The position numbers and the translations under genes are program-made. This document shows positions 6,658-14,865 of a stretch of DNA of 34,072 nt, piece after piece (position 1 is the first letter of the stretch; the number at the start of each line of letters is the position of its first letter). This DNA is from SZUA-186 sp039714155 (GTDB lineage Bacteria > Pseudomonadota > Gammaproteobacteria > UBA9214), in contig JBDLJX010000021.1 of the NCBI GenBank assembly GCA_039714155.1, positions 1 through 34,072 of the forward strand, given 5' to 3'. Below the pieces are notes generated by a model. That model saw only the letters and a list, made by a program, of their open reading frames with translations, was not told the DNA's origin and searched no databases.

Positions 6658-7731
6658 ATGGCAAAAGAAATGCGTTCGCCGATTGAATCCGGATGTCCTG
6701 ACGCGTTCCAGTACATGCATCCGGTGATGCGCAAAAACTACGGGCAGTGGGCCTACCACGAAGACCCGCAACCGGGCGTGCTGGTGCACGTCTCCAACAA
6801 CGGTGACAAGATCTGGACCGTGCGTGCGGGTACCCAGCGTATTCTCGACCTGTTCACCCTGCGCAAACTGTGCGACATTGGCGATGAATTCGGTGAGGGC
6901 TACATTCACTTCACTATCCGCAGCAATATCGAATACCAGGTAGCCGATGAAGCCAAGGTACAACCGCTGATCAAGGCAATTGAAGATGCCGGTTTTATCG
7001 TTGGTGGCACCCGCAACTCGGTGGCCATGCTGTCACACACCCAGGGCTGGTTGCACTGTGACATCCCGGGTACTGATGCCTCCGGCGTGGTGAAATCCAT
7101 GATGGACGAACTGATCGACGAATTTAAAGGCTGGAATATGCCCAACCGCGTGCATATGACCACTTCCTGCTGCCAGATTAACTGTGGTGGCCAGGGCGAT
7201 ATCGCTATCAACGTGCAGCACACCAAGCCGCCGAAGATCAACCACGACCTGGTCTCCAACGTCTGTGAACGGCCATCCGTCGTTGCCCGTTGCCCGGTCG
7301 CGGCCATTCGCCCGGCACTGGTCAACGGCAAGCCGTCGCTGGAAATCGACGAAAAGAAATGCATGTGTTGCGGCGCCTGTTACCCGCCCTGCCCGCCCAT
7401 GCAGATCAATGATGCCGAGCATTCCAAGCTGGCCATCTGGGTTGGCGGCAACCACTCCAATGCCCGTGGCAAGCCAACATTCCAGAAGCTGGTCGCCTCC
7501 GGCATTCCGAACAATCCGCCGCGCTGGCCGGAAGCCACCGCCGTGGTCAAGAAGATCCTCAAGACCTACAAGGAAGACGCCAAGGACTGGGAGCGCATGA
7601 ACGACTGGATCGAGCGTATCGGCTGGCCGCGTTTCTTTGAGAAGACCGGCCTGCCGTTCACCAAGTACCACATCGACAACTGGCGTGGTGCCCGTAACAG
7701 CCTGAACGCTTCCACCCACATTCGTTTCTAG
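6658..7731 (+). CDS. dsrB: reverse dissimilatory sulfite reductase, beta subunit
   Basis: The 357-residue DsrB carries the catalytically active siroheme in known DsrAB structures. Visible cysteines for the siroheme-coupled cluster are C134, C171, C172 and C176 (TTSCCQINCGG). The inserted ferredoxin domain follows with C203, C212, C235, C238, C241 and C245 (KCMCCGACYPPC). The C-terminal helical part, with WERMNDWIERIGWPRFF, is typical. A good ribosome site (CAGGAGAG) ends about 6 bases before the ATG, and dsrE follows 11 bases after the stop. Confidence 0.97.
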   Translation: MAKEMRSPIESGCPDAFQYMHPVMRKNYGQWAYHEDPQPGVLVHVSNNGDKIWTVRAGTQRILDLFTLRKLCDIGDEFGEGYIHFTIRSNIEYQVADEAKVQPLIKAIEDAGFIVGGTRNSVAMLSHTQGWLHCDIPGTDASGVVKSMMDELIDEFKGWNMPNRVHMTTSCCQINCGGQGDIAINVQHTKPPKINHDLVSNVCERPSVVARCPVAAIRPALVNGKPSLEIDEKKCMCCGACYPPCPPMQINDAEHSKLAIWVGGNHSNARGKPTFQKLVASGIPNNPPRWPEATAVVKKILKTYKEDAKDWERMNDWIERIGWPRFFEKTGLPFTKYHIDNWRGARNSLNASTHIRF

Positions 7732-7742
7732 GGAGCTTCAGA

Positions 7743-8135
7743 ATGAAATTTACGATTCAGGTCAATGAAGGGCCGTATCAGCACCAGTCTGCTGATACCG
7801 CCTACCACTTCGCCAAGGCGGCACTGGAAAAAGGCCACGAGATCTTTCGTATCTTTTTCTATCACGACGGTGTCAACAACGGCACCCGTCTGACCACGCC
7901 GCCGCAGGACGACCGTAACATTGTCAACCGCTGGAGCGAACTGGCCAAAGAACATGATATCGACATGGTATTGTGTGTTGCCGCTGCCCAGCGCCGCGGC
8001 ATCGTCGATGACGGTGAGGCCGAGCGCAACGGCAAGGACGCGACCAACATGGCAGATGGCTTTCGCATTTCCGGGCTTGGCCAGCTGGTCGAAGGCGCCA
8101 TAGAAAGCGACCGTCTGGTTGTATTCGGCGACTGA
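7743..8135 (+). CDS. dsrE: DsrE sulfurtransferase subunit
   Basis: DsrE is the active subunit of the cytoplasmic DsrE2F2H2 hexamer, which accepts persulfide sulfur from the TusA/rhodanese relay and passes it to DsrC. The 130-residue protein has the expected active cysteine at residue 78 (MVLCVAAAQRRG), the same number as the essential Cys78 of A. vinosum DsrE. The flavodoxin-like fold is seen from the N-terminal KFTIQVNEGPY strand and the HDGVNNG loop. The ribosome site AGGGAG precedes the ATG, and dsrF follows closely. Confidence 0.96.
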   Translation: MKFTIQVNEGPYQHQSADTAYHFAKAALEKGHEIFRIFFYHDGVNNGTRLTTPPQDDRNIVNRWSELAKEHDIDMVLCVAAAQRRGIVDDGEAERNGKDATNMADGFRISGLGQLVEGAIESDRLVVFGD

Positions 8136-8150
8136 TAAGGGAGAGCAAAT

Positions 8151-8558
8151 ATGCCAGACACAAAGAAATTCATGTACATCAACCGCAAGGCACCGTACGG
8201 GACAATCTACGCCTGGGAGTCGCTGGAAGTTGTACTGATTGGTGCAGCCTTCGAGCAGGATGTCAGCCTGGCATTCATGGATGACGGCGTTTACCAGCTC
8301 ACCAGGGGACAGGATACCAGGGATATCGGCATGAAGAACTTCTCGCCGACCTACTCCGCACTGGGCGACTACGAGGTCACCAAGATCTACGTCGAAAAGG
8401 AATCGCTCGAGGAACGCGGCCTGAGTCTGGATGATCTGCAACACCTGGTCTGGGAAGACGAGGACGAGGACTATGCAGAAAAGGATTCCATCCGCCTGGT
8501 CAGCCGTGCCGAACTGGCAGACGTGCTTGCCGGTCAAGACGTGCTGTTTAACTTCTAG
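8151..8558 (+). CDS. dsrF: DsrF subunit of the DsrEFH sulfurtransferase
   Basis: The 135-residue TusC-like subunit is identified by its N-terminal FMYINRKAPYGTIYAWESLEVVLIGAAF pattern (first 35 residues), the FMDDGVYQL strand and its position between dsrE and dsrH. It contains no cysteine at all, so it must be structural in the hexamer rather than a sulfur carrier. An acidic insertion (WEDEDEDYAEKD, about residues 100-111) precedes the C-terminal strand. The ribosome site AAGGGAG precedes the ATG. Confidence 0.93.
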   Translation: MPDTKKFMYINRKAPYGTIYAWESLEVVLIGAAFEQDVSLAFMDDGVYQLTRGQDTRDIGMKNFSPTYSALGDYEVTKIYVEKESLEERGLSLDDLQHLVWEDEDEDYAEKDSIRLVSRAELADVLAGQDVLFNF

Positions 8559-8575
8559 TCGCAGGAGCTGACACA

Positions 8576-8872
8576 ATGGCAATGTTACACATGGTAAACA
8601 AGTCGCCCTACGACACCGGCAACCTGAACACCGCGTCCGGCATCATGAAGGAAGGTGACCGGATGTTGCTGATCGAGGACGGTGTCTACGGCGCGATCAA
8701 AAATGGCAAGGCCGCAAGCCTGCTGAACGGCCTGAAGGTTTCCGTACTGGGTCCGGACCTGGCTGCACGCGGCATATCGCAGGACAAACTGGTCGATGGT
8801 ATTGACGTCATCGACTATGCCGGCTTTGTCGATCTGGTTGAAGCCAGCGACAAGGTACAGTCCTGGCTCTGA
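8576..8872 (+). CDS. dsrH: DsrH subunit of the DsrEFH sulfurtransferase
   Basis: The 98-residue TusB-like subunit has the N-terminal MLHMVNKSPYDTGNL strand-loop, LLIEDGVYGAI and the C-terminal IDYAGFVDLV segment ending in W-L. A. vinosum DsrH has a cysteine at residue 20. Here residues 20-21 are Ala-Ser, and the protein has no cysteine. With DsrF also lacking cysteine, the only candidate sulfur site in the hexamer is DsrE Cys78. GCAGGAG precedes the ATG. Confidence 0.94.
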   Translation: MAMLHMVNKSPYDTGNLNTASGIMKEGDRMLLIEDGVYGAIKNGKAASLLNGLKVSVLGPDLAARGISQDKLVDGIDVIDYAGFVDLVEASDKVQSWL

Positions 8873-8917
8873 TTTTGTTTTCACTTAAACTAGCGTCATC
8901 CAACGAGGAGACCTGAC

Positions 8918-9253
8918 ATGGGTAGTATCGAAGCAAACGGCAAGACATATGAAACAGACGAAGAAGGTTACCTGGCTGACCTGAATTCATGGGACAAGGA
9001 CGTAGCGGACGTCATGGCCAAGGTCGACGACTGCGAACTGACCGACAACCACTGGGAAGTGATTAACTTCCTGCGTGAGTACTACGAGGAGTACCAGATC
9101 GCCCCGGCCGTTCGCGTGCTGACCAAGGCCATCGGCAAGAAGCTCGGCAAGGACAAGGGCAACAGCAAGTACCTGTACGAACTGTTCCCGTACGGTCCTG
9201 CCAAGCAGGCCTGTAAGTACGCCGGTCTGCCGAAGCCGACCGGCTGCGTCTGA
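8918..9253 (+). CDS. dsrC: DsrC sulfur-carrier protein
   Basis: DsrC takes sulfur from DsrEFH, delivers it to DsrAB and is recycled at DsrMKJOP as a disulfide or trisulfide. The 111-residue protein has both redox cysteines: C99 (KQACKYAGLP) and the penultimate C110 (PTGCV). An additional C39 lies in the second helix region and is not one of the canonical pair. AGGAG lies 7 bases before the ATG. It follows dsrH after a 45-bp gap and is followed by a stable hairpin, in keeping with the high DsrC level that the pathway needs. Compare the cysteine-free paralogue at 2142-2480. Confidence 0.97.
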   Translation: MGSIEANGKTYETDEEGYLADLNSWDKDVADVMAKVDDCELTDNHWEVINFLREYYEEYQIAPAVRVLTKAIGKKLGKDKGNSKYLYELFPYGPAKQACKYAGLPKPTGCV

Positions 9254-9271
9254 TCCTGGTCCGGTGTTGAT

Positions 9272-9294
9272 CGCAGAGGGTTGCCCCCTCTGCG
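9272..9294 (+). promoter_or_regulatory. RNA hairpin between dsrC and dsrM
   Basis: A perfect 9-bp stem (9272-9280 with 9286-9294) with a 5-base loop lies 19 bases after the dsrC stop. No T-run follows, so it is unlikely to be a full terminator. A 3' hairpin of this kind could protect a processed dsrC transcript or attenuate reading into dsrM; that role is inferred. Confidence 0.6.
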
Positions 9295-9339
9295 CCATAC
9301 CGTCTTACCCAACCCTGAGCTGACGAGGGAGTTCAGAAC

Positions 9340-10068
9340 ATGTCGTTTTGGACTGTTGTTTACGCACTGCTGTTCTATACCGCCACTGCCCTGCTGGTTG
9401 CAGGACTGGCGTACAAGATCCGCCAGTATGCGAAAACACCTGCACCACTGAAGATTCCGACCACACCGGCGCCGGTAACACGTACCGGTGTTGTCTTGCG
9501 CATGGGCCGTGAACTGGTCTTTTTCGAAAGCCTGTTCAAGTCCAACAAGTGGATCTGGATCTTCGGCTACCTGTTCCACTTTGGCATGTTCCTGGCGCTG
9601 GCGCGCCACATCCGTTATTTCCAGAATCCGGTATGGATCTGGGTTGACCTGATTCAGCCATTTGGACTGTATGCCGGCTTTGCCATGGCGGCCGGCCTGA
9701 TCGGCCTCTGGGGCCGCCGCTTCCTGGTTGACCGGGTACGCTATATCTCGGCACTGTCAGATCATCTGATGCTGGCGCTGTTGCTCGCCATCGCCGCAAC
9801 CGGCCTGTCGATGGACTACATCGTACATACCGATATTGTCCAGCTGAAGGCCTTTTTCCTCGGCCTGATGGTGTTCAGCTGGCAACCGATTCCGGAAGAC
9901 CCGCTGTTACTGCTCCACCTTGGACTCGTCGCCACCCTGATGATCATTTTCCCGATCAGCAAGCTGCTGCATGCCCCGGGTGTGTTCTTCAGCCCGACAC
10001 GTAACCAGGTCGATAACCCGCGAGAGCAGAGGCATCTGTCCCCGTGGGCTGCCGAGCTTGAAAAGTAA
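9340..10068 (+). CDS. dsrM: DsrM, haem b membrane subunit
   Basis: DsrM is the NarI-like diheme cytochrome b subunit of DsrMKJOP and exchanges electrons with the quinone pool. The 242-residue protein has an N-terminal membrane helix and about four more. Candidate haem ligand histidines lie in HFGMFLALARH, SDHLMLAL, LLLHLGL and KLLHAPG. The C-terminal tail is cytoplasmic and would contact DsrK. GAGGGAG lies upstream of the ATG, and dsrK follows after 20 bases. Confidence 0.94.
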   Translation: MSFWTVVYALLFYTATALLVAGLAYKIRQYAKTPAPLKIPTTPAPVTRTGVVLRMGRELVFFESLFKSNKWIWIFGYLFHFGMFLALARHIRYFQNPVWIWVDLIQPFGLYAGFAMAAGLIGLWGRRFLVDRVRYISALSDHLMLALLLAIAATGLSMDYIVHTDIVQLKAFFLGLMVFSWQPIPEDPLLLLHLGLVATLMIIFPISKLLHAPGVFFSPTRNQVDNPREQRHLSPWAAELEK

Positions 10069-10088
10069 CGCCGGACGAGGAGACACAC

Positions 10089-11579
10089 GTGGCTGACTTC
10101 GAAACACCGGAAATGAAGGAATACCCCGTCATCCCGCTGCTGCAGGAAGGGGTGATGGCGCACAGCAAACCGTTTGTTGCCAAGGAAGAGTTCCAGGAAT
10201 CACTGGGCTTCCCCGGCGAGCTGGTCGACAACTGGGAGCAGGTCGCCGTCGAAAAAATGGGCGAACTGACCGGCAAGTACCGTTCATTGCGGGTGTTCCT
10301 CGACTCCTGCGTCAAATGCGGTGCCTGCACCGACAAGTGCCACTATTACCTTGGCACCTCCGACCCGAAAAACATGCCGGTCGCACGCCAGGATCTGTAC
10401 CGCAAGGTCTACCGCCGTTATTACACGTTTGCCGGCAAACACTTCCCGAAACTGGTCGGTGCCGCCGATCTGACCAGGGAAGTCCTCGATGACTGGTACA
10501 GTTATTTCCACCAGTGCTCGCAGTGTCGCCGCTGTTCAGTGTACTGCCCCTACGGCATCGACACCGCGGAAATTTCCATGGCAGCACGCGAAGTGATGGA
10601 CGAAATCGGCGTCGGCCAGAAGTACTGCAACGAGATTATTGCCAAGGTCTACAAGATTGGTAATAACCTCGGCCTGCCGCAACCCGCCCTCGCCGACACG
10701 CTGGAAGGGCTGGAAGAAGATATTGAAGACGAGACCGGCGTCAAGGTACGTCTGCCACTGGATGAAAAAGGCGCCGAGGTGCTGGTTGTCACGCCATCGG
10801 CCGACTTTTTCGCCGAACCGCATGTCGATGGCCTCATTGGTTACGCCAAGGTCTTCCACGAATCCGGCGTCAGCTGGACCCTGAGCTCACATGCCAGTGA
10901 GGCCGCCAACTTCGGCATGTTCATTGGCAGTTACGAAAACATGCGCAAGGTCGCGCTGCGCATCCGCGAGGCGGCACTCGATCTGGGCGTCAAGCGCATC
11001 ATCATGGGCGAATGCGGCCACGCCTGGCGTGTCGCTTACAGCTTCCTGAACACCCTCGCCGGGCCATTCGATTTTCTCGACCCGAAATACCCGGTGCCGA
11101 TGCACATCATCGAATTCACGCACGACCTGATCCAGCGTGGCGCCCTGACCCTGGACAAGTCGGCCAACGATGACATGGTGCTGACCTTCCACGACTCCTG
11201 CAACGTGGCGCGCGCTTCCCGCATGGGGCCAAAACCGGGCGGCCAGTTCACGATGCCGAGAGACCTTATCAGGGCCAGTTGTAACCACTTTTTTGATATG
11301 CCTCAAGACACCATTAAAGAGGCCACGTATTGTTGTGGTGGTGGCGGCGGCCTGCTGACCGACGACCTGATAGAACTGCGCGTCAAGGGCGCCCTGCCCC
11401 GCATGGAGGCCCTCAAGCATGTCGTTGAGGAACACGGCGTCACTCACATGGCTGCGATCTGCGCGATCTGCAAGAGCCAGTTTTCGAAGGTTTTGCCGTA
11501 CTACGGCTTTACCATGGACAGTATCGTCAGCGTGCACCAGCTGGTCAGCAACGCGATCGTCCTGACAAACAAACAATAG
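10089..11579 (+). CDS. dsrK: DsrK, HdrD-like iron-sulfur subunit
   Basis: DsrK is the catalytic cytoplasmic subunit of DsrMKJOP, related to HdrD of heterodisulfide reductase, and is thought to handle the DsrC disulfide/trisulfide. It is 496 residues from a GTG start, with GAGGAG about 6 bases upstream. Two ferredoxin-type [4Fe-4S] motifs are at C74-C77-C80-C84 and C143-C146-C149-C153. The catalytic CCG-type region comprises C309 (GECGHAWR), C371 (HDSCNVAR), C415-C416 (YCCGGGGG) and C458/C461 (CAICK), which would hold the non-cubane-type cluster known from HdrB/HdrD. Confidence 0.96.
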   Translation: MADFETPEMKEYPVIPLLQEGVMAHSKPFVAKEEFQESLGFPGELVDNWEQVAVEKMGELTGKYRSLRVFLDSCVKCGACTDKCHYYLGTSDPKNMPVARQDLYRKVYRRYYTFAGKHFPKLVGAADLTREVLDDWYSYFHQCSQCRRCSVYCPYGIDTAEISMAAREVMDEIGVGQKYCNEIIAKVYKIGNNLGLPQPALADTLEGLEEDIEDETGVKVRLPLDEKGAEVLVVTPSADFFAEPHVDGLIGYAKVFHESGVSWTLSSHASEAANFGMFIGSYENMRKVALRIREAALDLGVKRIIMGECGHAWRVAYSFLNTLAGPFDFLDPKYPVPMHIIEFTHDLIQRGALTLDKSANDDMVLTFHDSCNVARASRMGPKPGGQFTMPRDLIRASCNHFFDMPQDTIKEATYCCGGGGGLLTDDLIELRVKGALPRMEALKHVVEEHGVTHMAAICAICKSQFSKVLPYYGFTMDSIVSVHQLVSNAIVLTNKQ

Positions 11580-11636
11580 CGAGATTTCATATTCCGGTTC
11601 AGATGAAAATCTGATTCAGATAACAGGAGAACAGGC

Positions 11637-13604
11637 ATGGCAACTTCCCGAGATGATATGGAAAACAAAGACCTGACATTCCGCCGCTTCGAAGATGGTG
11701 ATTACAAATACCAGCGCACGGGCGATGATATCTTCAATGAAGACACGTCATACAAGTGCCCCACTTACGTGCATCGTACACCGCCATGCCAGGGCAGCTG
11801 CCCGTCCGGTGAGGACATTCGTGGCTGGCTGCAGATTATCAGCGGCATCGAGAAACCGACCGGTGACATGAGCATGCAGGAGTATGCCTTCCGCCGCTCG
11901 ACCGATGCCAACCCGTTTCCGGCCATGATGGGGCGTGTCTGTCCCGCCCCGTGCGAGGACGGCTGCAACCGCAACAATGTCGATGACTTCGTCGGCATCA
12001 ACTCGATTGAACAGTACATTGGTGATTCCGCCTTTGAGCAGAAATTCACCTTCGAGGCCCCGGAAGGTATGAGTGGCAAGAAGATCGCCATCATTGGCGG
12101 CGGCCCTGCCGGCATGGCAGCCGCCTATCAGCTACGCCGCCGCGGTCATGCCAGCACCATTTTCGACGACCATGACGAACTCGGTGGCATGATGCGTTAC
12201 GGTATCCCGGGCTATCGTACCCCGCGCGATGTCCTCGACCACGAGTGCCAGCGGATTCTGGATATGGGTGGCATCGATACCCGCCTCGGCACCCGCGTCG
12301 GCAAGGACATCAGCATCGAGGAAATCGAGAAGGAATTCGACGCCATCCTCTGGGCCCTCGGCTGTAAAGCCGGTCGCAATCTGCCGGTACCCAACAGCGA
12401 TGCACCGAACTGCGTGACCGGCGTGGCCTTCCTGGAAGCCTTCAACAAGGGCACCATGCAGGTCACCGCCAACAAGGTCGTGTGTGTCGGTGGTGGTGAC
12501 ACCTCTATCGACGTTGTGTCCGTTGCCCGCCGCCTTGGCAAGATCGAGAACATCAACAAGGAGGACCGCCCGGAACAGGTGATTGGCGGCTATGTCGCCC
12601 ATGATTCCGCCTTTGCGGCCGCGCGTGAAGGCGCCGAAGTCACCCTGACATCCCTGTTTGCCCGTGAAGAGATGACCGCCACCGATCACGAGGTCGAGGA
12701 TGCCCTGCGCGAAGGTGTCTCCATTCACAACGGCGTCATGCCGCTCGAAGTCATCCTGGATGATAATGGCCGCGCCAGGGCGCTGAAGATGGCCAAGTGC
12801 GAAATGGTCGACGGCCGCCCGAACCCGGTTGAAGGCAGTGAGTATGAAATCGAGTGCGACCTGGTTGTCTCCGCCATCGGCCAGGGTGGCGATCTCAGCG
12901 AGGGCCTTGAGTCACTCGACAACGGCCGTGGCCTGATCGATGCCGATGCCTACTATCAGGTGCCGGACCGTAACGGCCACTTTGCTGCCGGCGATATTAT
13001 TCGCCCGCACCTGCTGACGACGGCAATCGGCCAGGCATCGATTGCCACGGAAAGCATTGACCACTTCCTGCGCCATAAAGAACAGCAGAAGCGTCCGAAA
13101 GTCGATGTGCACCACTTTGAGTTGCTGCAGAAACTGACCGAGGCCCACCTGTCACCCGATGAATTCGATGCCGATGAACGTGGCGACCTGCGTGGCACCG
13201 CGTCCGGTAACTGGGCCGTACACAATTACGAAGACCGTTCCGGCGCTGAAATCATTTCAGCCGATCGCCTGTTCCTGGGTCATTTCCCCTTCGTGGAACG
13301 CAACAAGCGCTCGTCCTATGGCCCGTCTGCCGAGGAAGTGCTGGGGCACTTCGAGGAGCGCGGCATTGGTCTGGATACCGAACACGCGGTCAATGAGGCC
13401 GGACGCTGCATGAGCTGCGGCATGTGCTTCGAGTGTGACAATTGCGTGATCTACTGCCCGCAGGATGCAATCTTCCGCGTCAAGAAAGACCAGGCAACAA
13501 CCGGCCGTTATGTCGACACCGACTACAACAAGTGCATTGGCTGCCATATCTGTGCCGATGTCTGCCCGACCGGCTACATCGACATGGCACTGGGTAGCCA
13601 CTAA
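11637..13604 (+). CDS. dsrL: DsrL, NAD(P)H-linked iron-sulfur flavoprotein
   Basis: DsrL is a GltD-related flavoprotein that links rDsrAB with pyridine nucleotides and is essential for sulfur oxidation in A. vinosum. The 655-residue protein has N-terminal cluster cysteines (C41, C51, C55, C102, C106, C110), an FAD-binding GGGPAG motif (154-159), a second dinucleotide motif (CVGGGDTSID, near 285) and a C-terminal ferredoxin domain with two four-cysteine motifs (CMSCGMCFEC and CIGCHICADVC). The C-terminal domain and linker are intact. AGGAGAACAGGC precedes the ATG. It lies between dsrK and dsrJ, the usual place. Confidence 0.96.
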   Translation: MATSRDDMENKDLTFRRFEDGDYKYQRTGDDIFNEDTSYKCPTYVHRTPPCQGSCPSGEDIRGWLQIISGIEKPTGDMSMQEYAFRRSTDANPFPAMMGRVCPAPCEDGCNRNNVDDFVGINSIEQYIGDSAFEQKFTFEAPEGMSGKKIAIIGGGPAGMAAAYQLRRRGHASTIFDDHDELGGMMRYGIPGYRTPRDVLDHECQRILDMGGIDTRLGTRVGKDISIEEIEKEFDAILWALGCKAGRNLPVPNSDAPNCVTGVAFLEAFNKGTMQVTANKVVCVGGGDTSIDVVSVARRLGKIENINKEDRPEQVIGGYVAHDSAFAAAREGAEVTLTSLFAREEMTATDHEVEDALREGVSIHNGVMPLEVILDDNGRARALKMAKCEMVDGRPNPVEGSEYEIECDLVVSAIGQGGDLSEGLESLDNGRGLIDADAYYQVPDRNGHFAAGDIIRPHLLTTAIGQASIATESIDHFLRHKEQQKRPKVDVHHFELLQKLTEAHLSPDEFDADERGDLRGTASGNWAVHNYEDRSGAEIISADRLFLGHFPFVERNKRSSYGPSAEEVLGHFEERGIGLDTEHAVNEAGRCMSCGMCFECDNCVIYCPQDAIFRVKKDQATTGRYVDTDYNKCIGCHICADVCPTGYIDMALGSH

Positions 13605-13622
13605 CTGCCGGATAACGAACCA

Positions 13623-14126
13623 ATGACAAAACGTTACCTGTCGATAGTTACCTTCTGCCTGCTTGCAGTGGTACCCGTCAGGGCCTTGCTGGCCGGCGAC
13701 GGGCTGTATCCGGAAGTACCCAAGGCAAAGGCGCGCTTCAGTGACACGCAGGAATGCGTGGAACCGCTCGAGGACATGCGCAAGAACCACATGGAGTACA
13801 TCCTGCACCAGCGGGATGCGACTGTGCATGAGGGTATACGCACCCGGCAACACAGCCTGGTGGAATGCATCAACTGTCACGTCAGTGATGCAGCCGATGC
13901 AGCGCGGGCCAGCAGCGAGAAGCACTTCTGCAGCAGCTGTCACAGCTATGCATCGGTGAAGATTGACTGTTTCCAGTGTCATGCAGACCGGCCGGTTAAA
14001 AGCAGTGACAACCCTTCACTGGCACCGTCAGCCATGTCGCATCACATCAAACACGACCACAGCGCGGAAGTGCTCACCGGCAAACAGCTGCGGGCACTTG
14101 CCAACGGGGGTGCCAACGATGAGTAA
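13623..14126 (+). CDS. dsrJ: DsrJ, periplasmic triheme cytochrome c
   Basis: The 167-residue protein has an N-terminal signal sequence (about 1-24) and three haem c motifs: CINCH (82-86), CSSCH (103-107) and CFQCH (116-120). C45 (TQECVEPLED) corresponds to the cysteine that serves as an unusual His/Cys haem ligand in A. vinosum DsrJ (Cys46). It is the periplasmic redox subunit of DsrMKJOP. Its last 8 bases overlap dsrO, indicating coupled translation. Confidence 0.95.
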   Translation: MTKRYLSIVTFCLLAVVPVRALLAGDGLYPEVPKAKARFSDTQECVEPLEDMRKNHMEYILHQRDATVHEGIRTRQHSLVECINCHVSDAADAARASSEKHFCSSCHSYASVKIDCFQCHADRPVKSSDNPSLAPSAMSHHIKHDHSAEVLTGKQLRALANGGANDE

Positions 14127-14865
14127 TGATGGCAAATTCGATCAATACCGTCGTAATTTCCTCAGCGGTGCCGCTGCCACCGTCACTGGACTGGCCATGG
14201 CTCCCGGTATCATACTGCACGAGGTCGCCCAGGCACGTCCGGCAGACCAGGCCGTCAGCAGCGATGTCCGCTGGGGCATGCTCATCGACACCAGCAAGTG
14301 TGACAGGGGCTGCAATGCCTGCGTAACGGCCTGCAACGACGAACACGGCCTCACCGGTCACGGCCGACCGGAATCCGATGCACAGTGGATTCGCAAGGTG
14401 GAACTGCGCGACAAGCAGACCGGCAACACCCAGTCCCTGCCGTTGCTGTGCCAGCATTGTGAAAAGCCGCCATGCGTGGACGTCTGTCCGACCGGCGCCT
14501 CCTTCAAGCGTGCCGACGGCATCGTCCTGGTGGACAAGCACACCTGTATCGGCTGCCGCTACTGCATGATGGCCTGCCCCTACAAGGCCCGTTCCTTTAT
14601 CCATGAAGACCTGCAGGACCAGCTGCCACATGCACCGCGCGGCAAGGGCACCGTGGAAAGCTGTACCTTCTGTGTACACCGGGTGGACAATGACCGTACA
14701 CCTGCCTGCGTCGAGGCCTGCAACGCCGAGCACCACAATGCCATGGTCTTCGGTGACATGAACGACCCGGACAGCGAGATCTCGCAGCAGCTGGAGCAAT
14801 ACAGCAGCCGCCAGATCCGTGCCGACCTGCAGCTCAATACCGGCGTCCGTTATCGGGGGATTTGA
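14119..14865 (+). CDS. dsrO: DsrO, periplasmic iron-sulfur subunit
   Basis: The 248-residue protein starts at the ATG at 14119, inside the end of dsrJ. It has a twin-arginine signal (YRRNFLSG at 10-17), so it is exported folded. Four cluster motifs follow: CDRGCNACVTAC (61-72), CQHCEKPPCVDVC (111-123), CIGCRYCMMAC (143-153) and CTFCVHR to CVEAC (182-201), as in the NrfC/PsrB family with up to four [4Fe-4S] clusters. It carries electrons between DsrJ and DsrP. The stop overlaps the dsrP start (TGATG). Confidence 0.95.
   Translation: MSNDGKFDQYRRNFLSGAAATVTGLAMAPGIILHEVAQARPADQAVSSDVRWGMLIDTSKCDRGCNACVTACNDEHGLTGHGRPESDAQWIRKVELRDKQTGNTQSLPLLCQHCEKPPCVDVCPTGASFKRADGIVLVDKHTCIGCRYCMMACPYKARSFIHEDLQDQLPHAPRGKGTVESCTFCVHRVDNDRTPACVEACNAEHHNAMVFGDMNDPDSEISQQLEQYSSRQIRADLQLNTGVRYRGI

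Noticed and set aside
12132..13982. Long antisense frames (198 and 241 codons) across dsrL and dsrJ
   Set aside because: Both lie wholly opposite well-supported dsr genes and show low-complexity, V/A/G/D-rich shadow translation.
13963..14118. Upstream in-frame extension of dsrO
   Set aside because: It lies within dsrJ in another frame and would bury the twin-arginine signal; the ATG at 14119 is the proper start.
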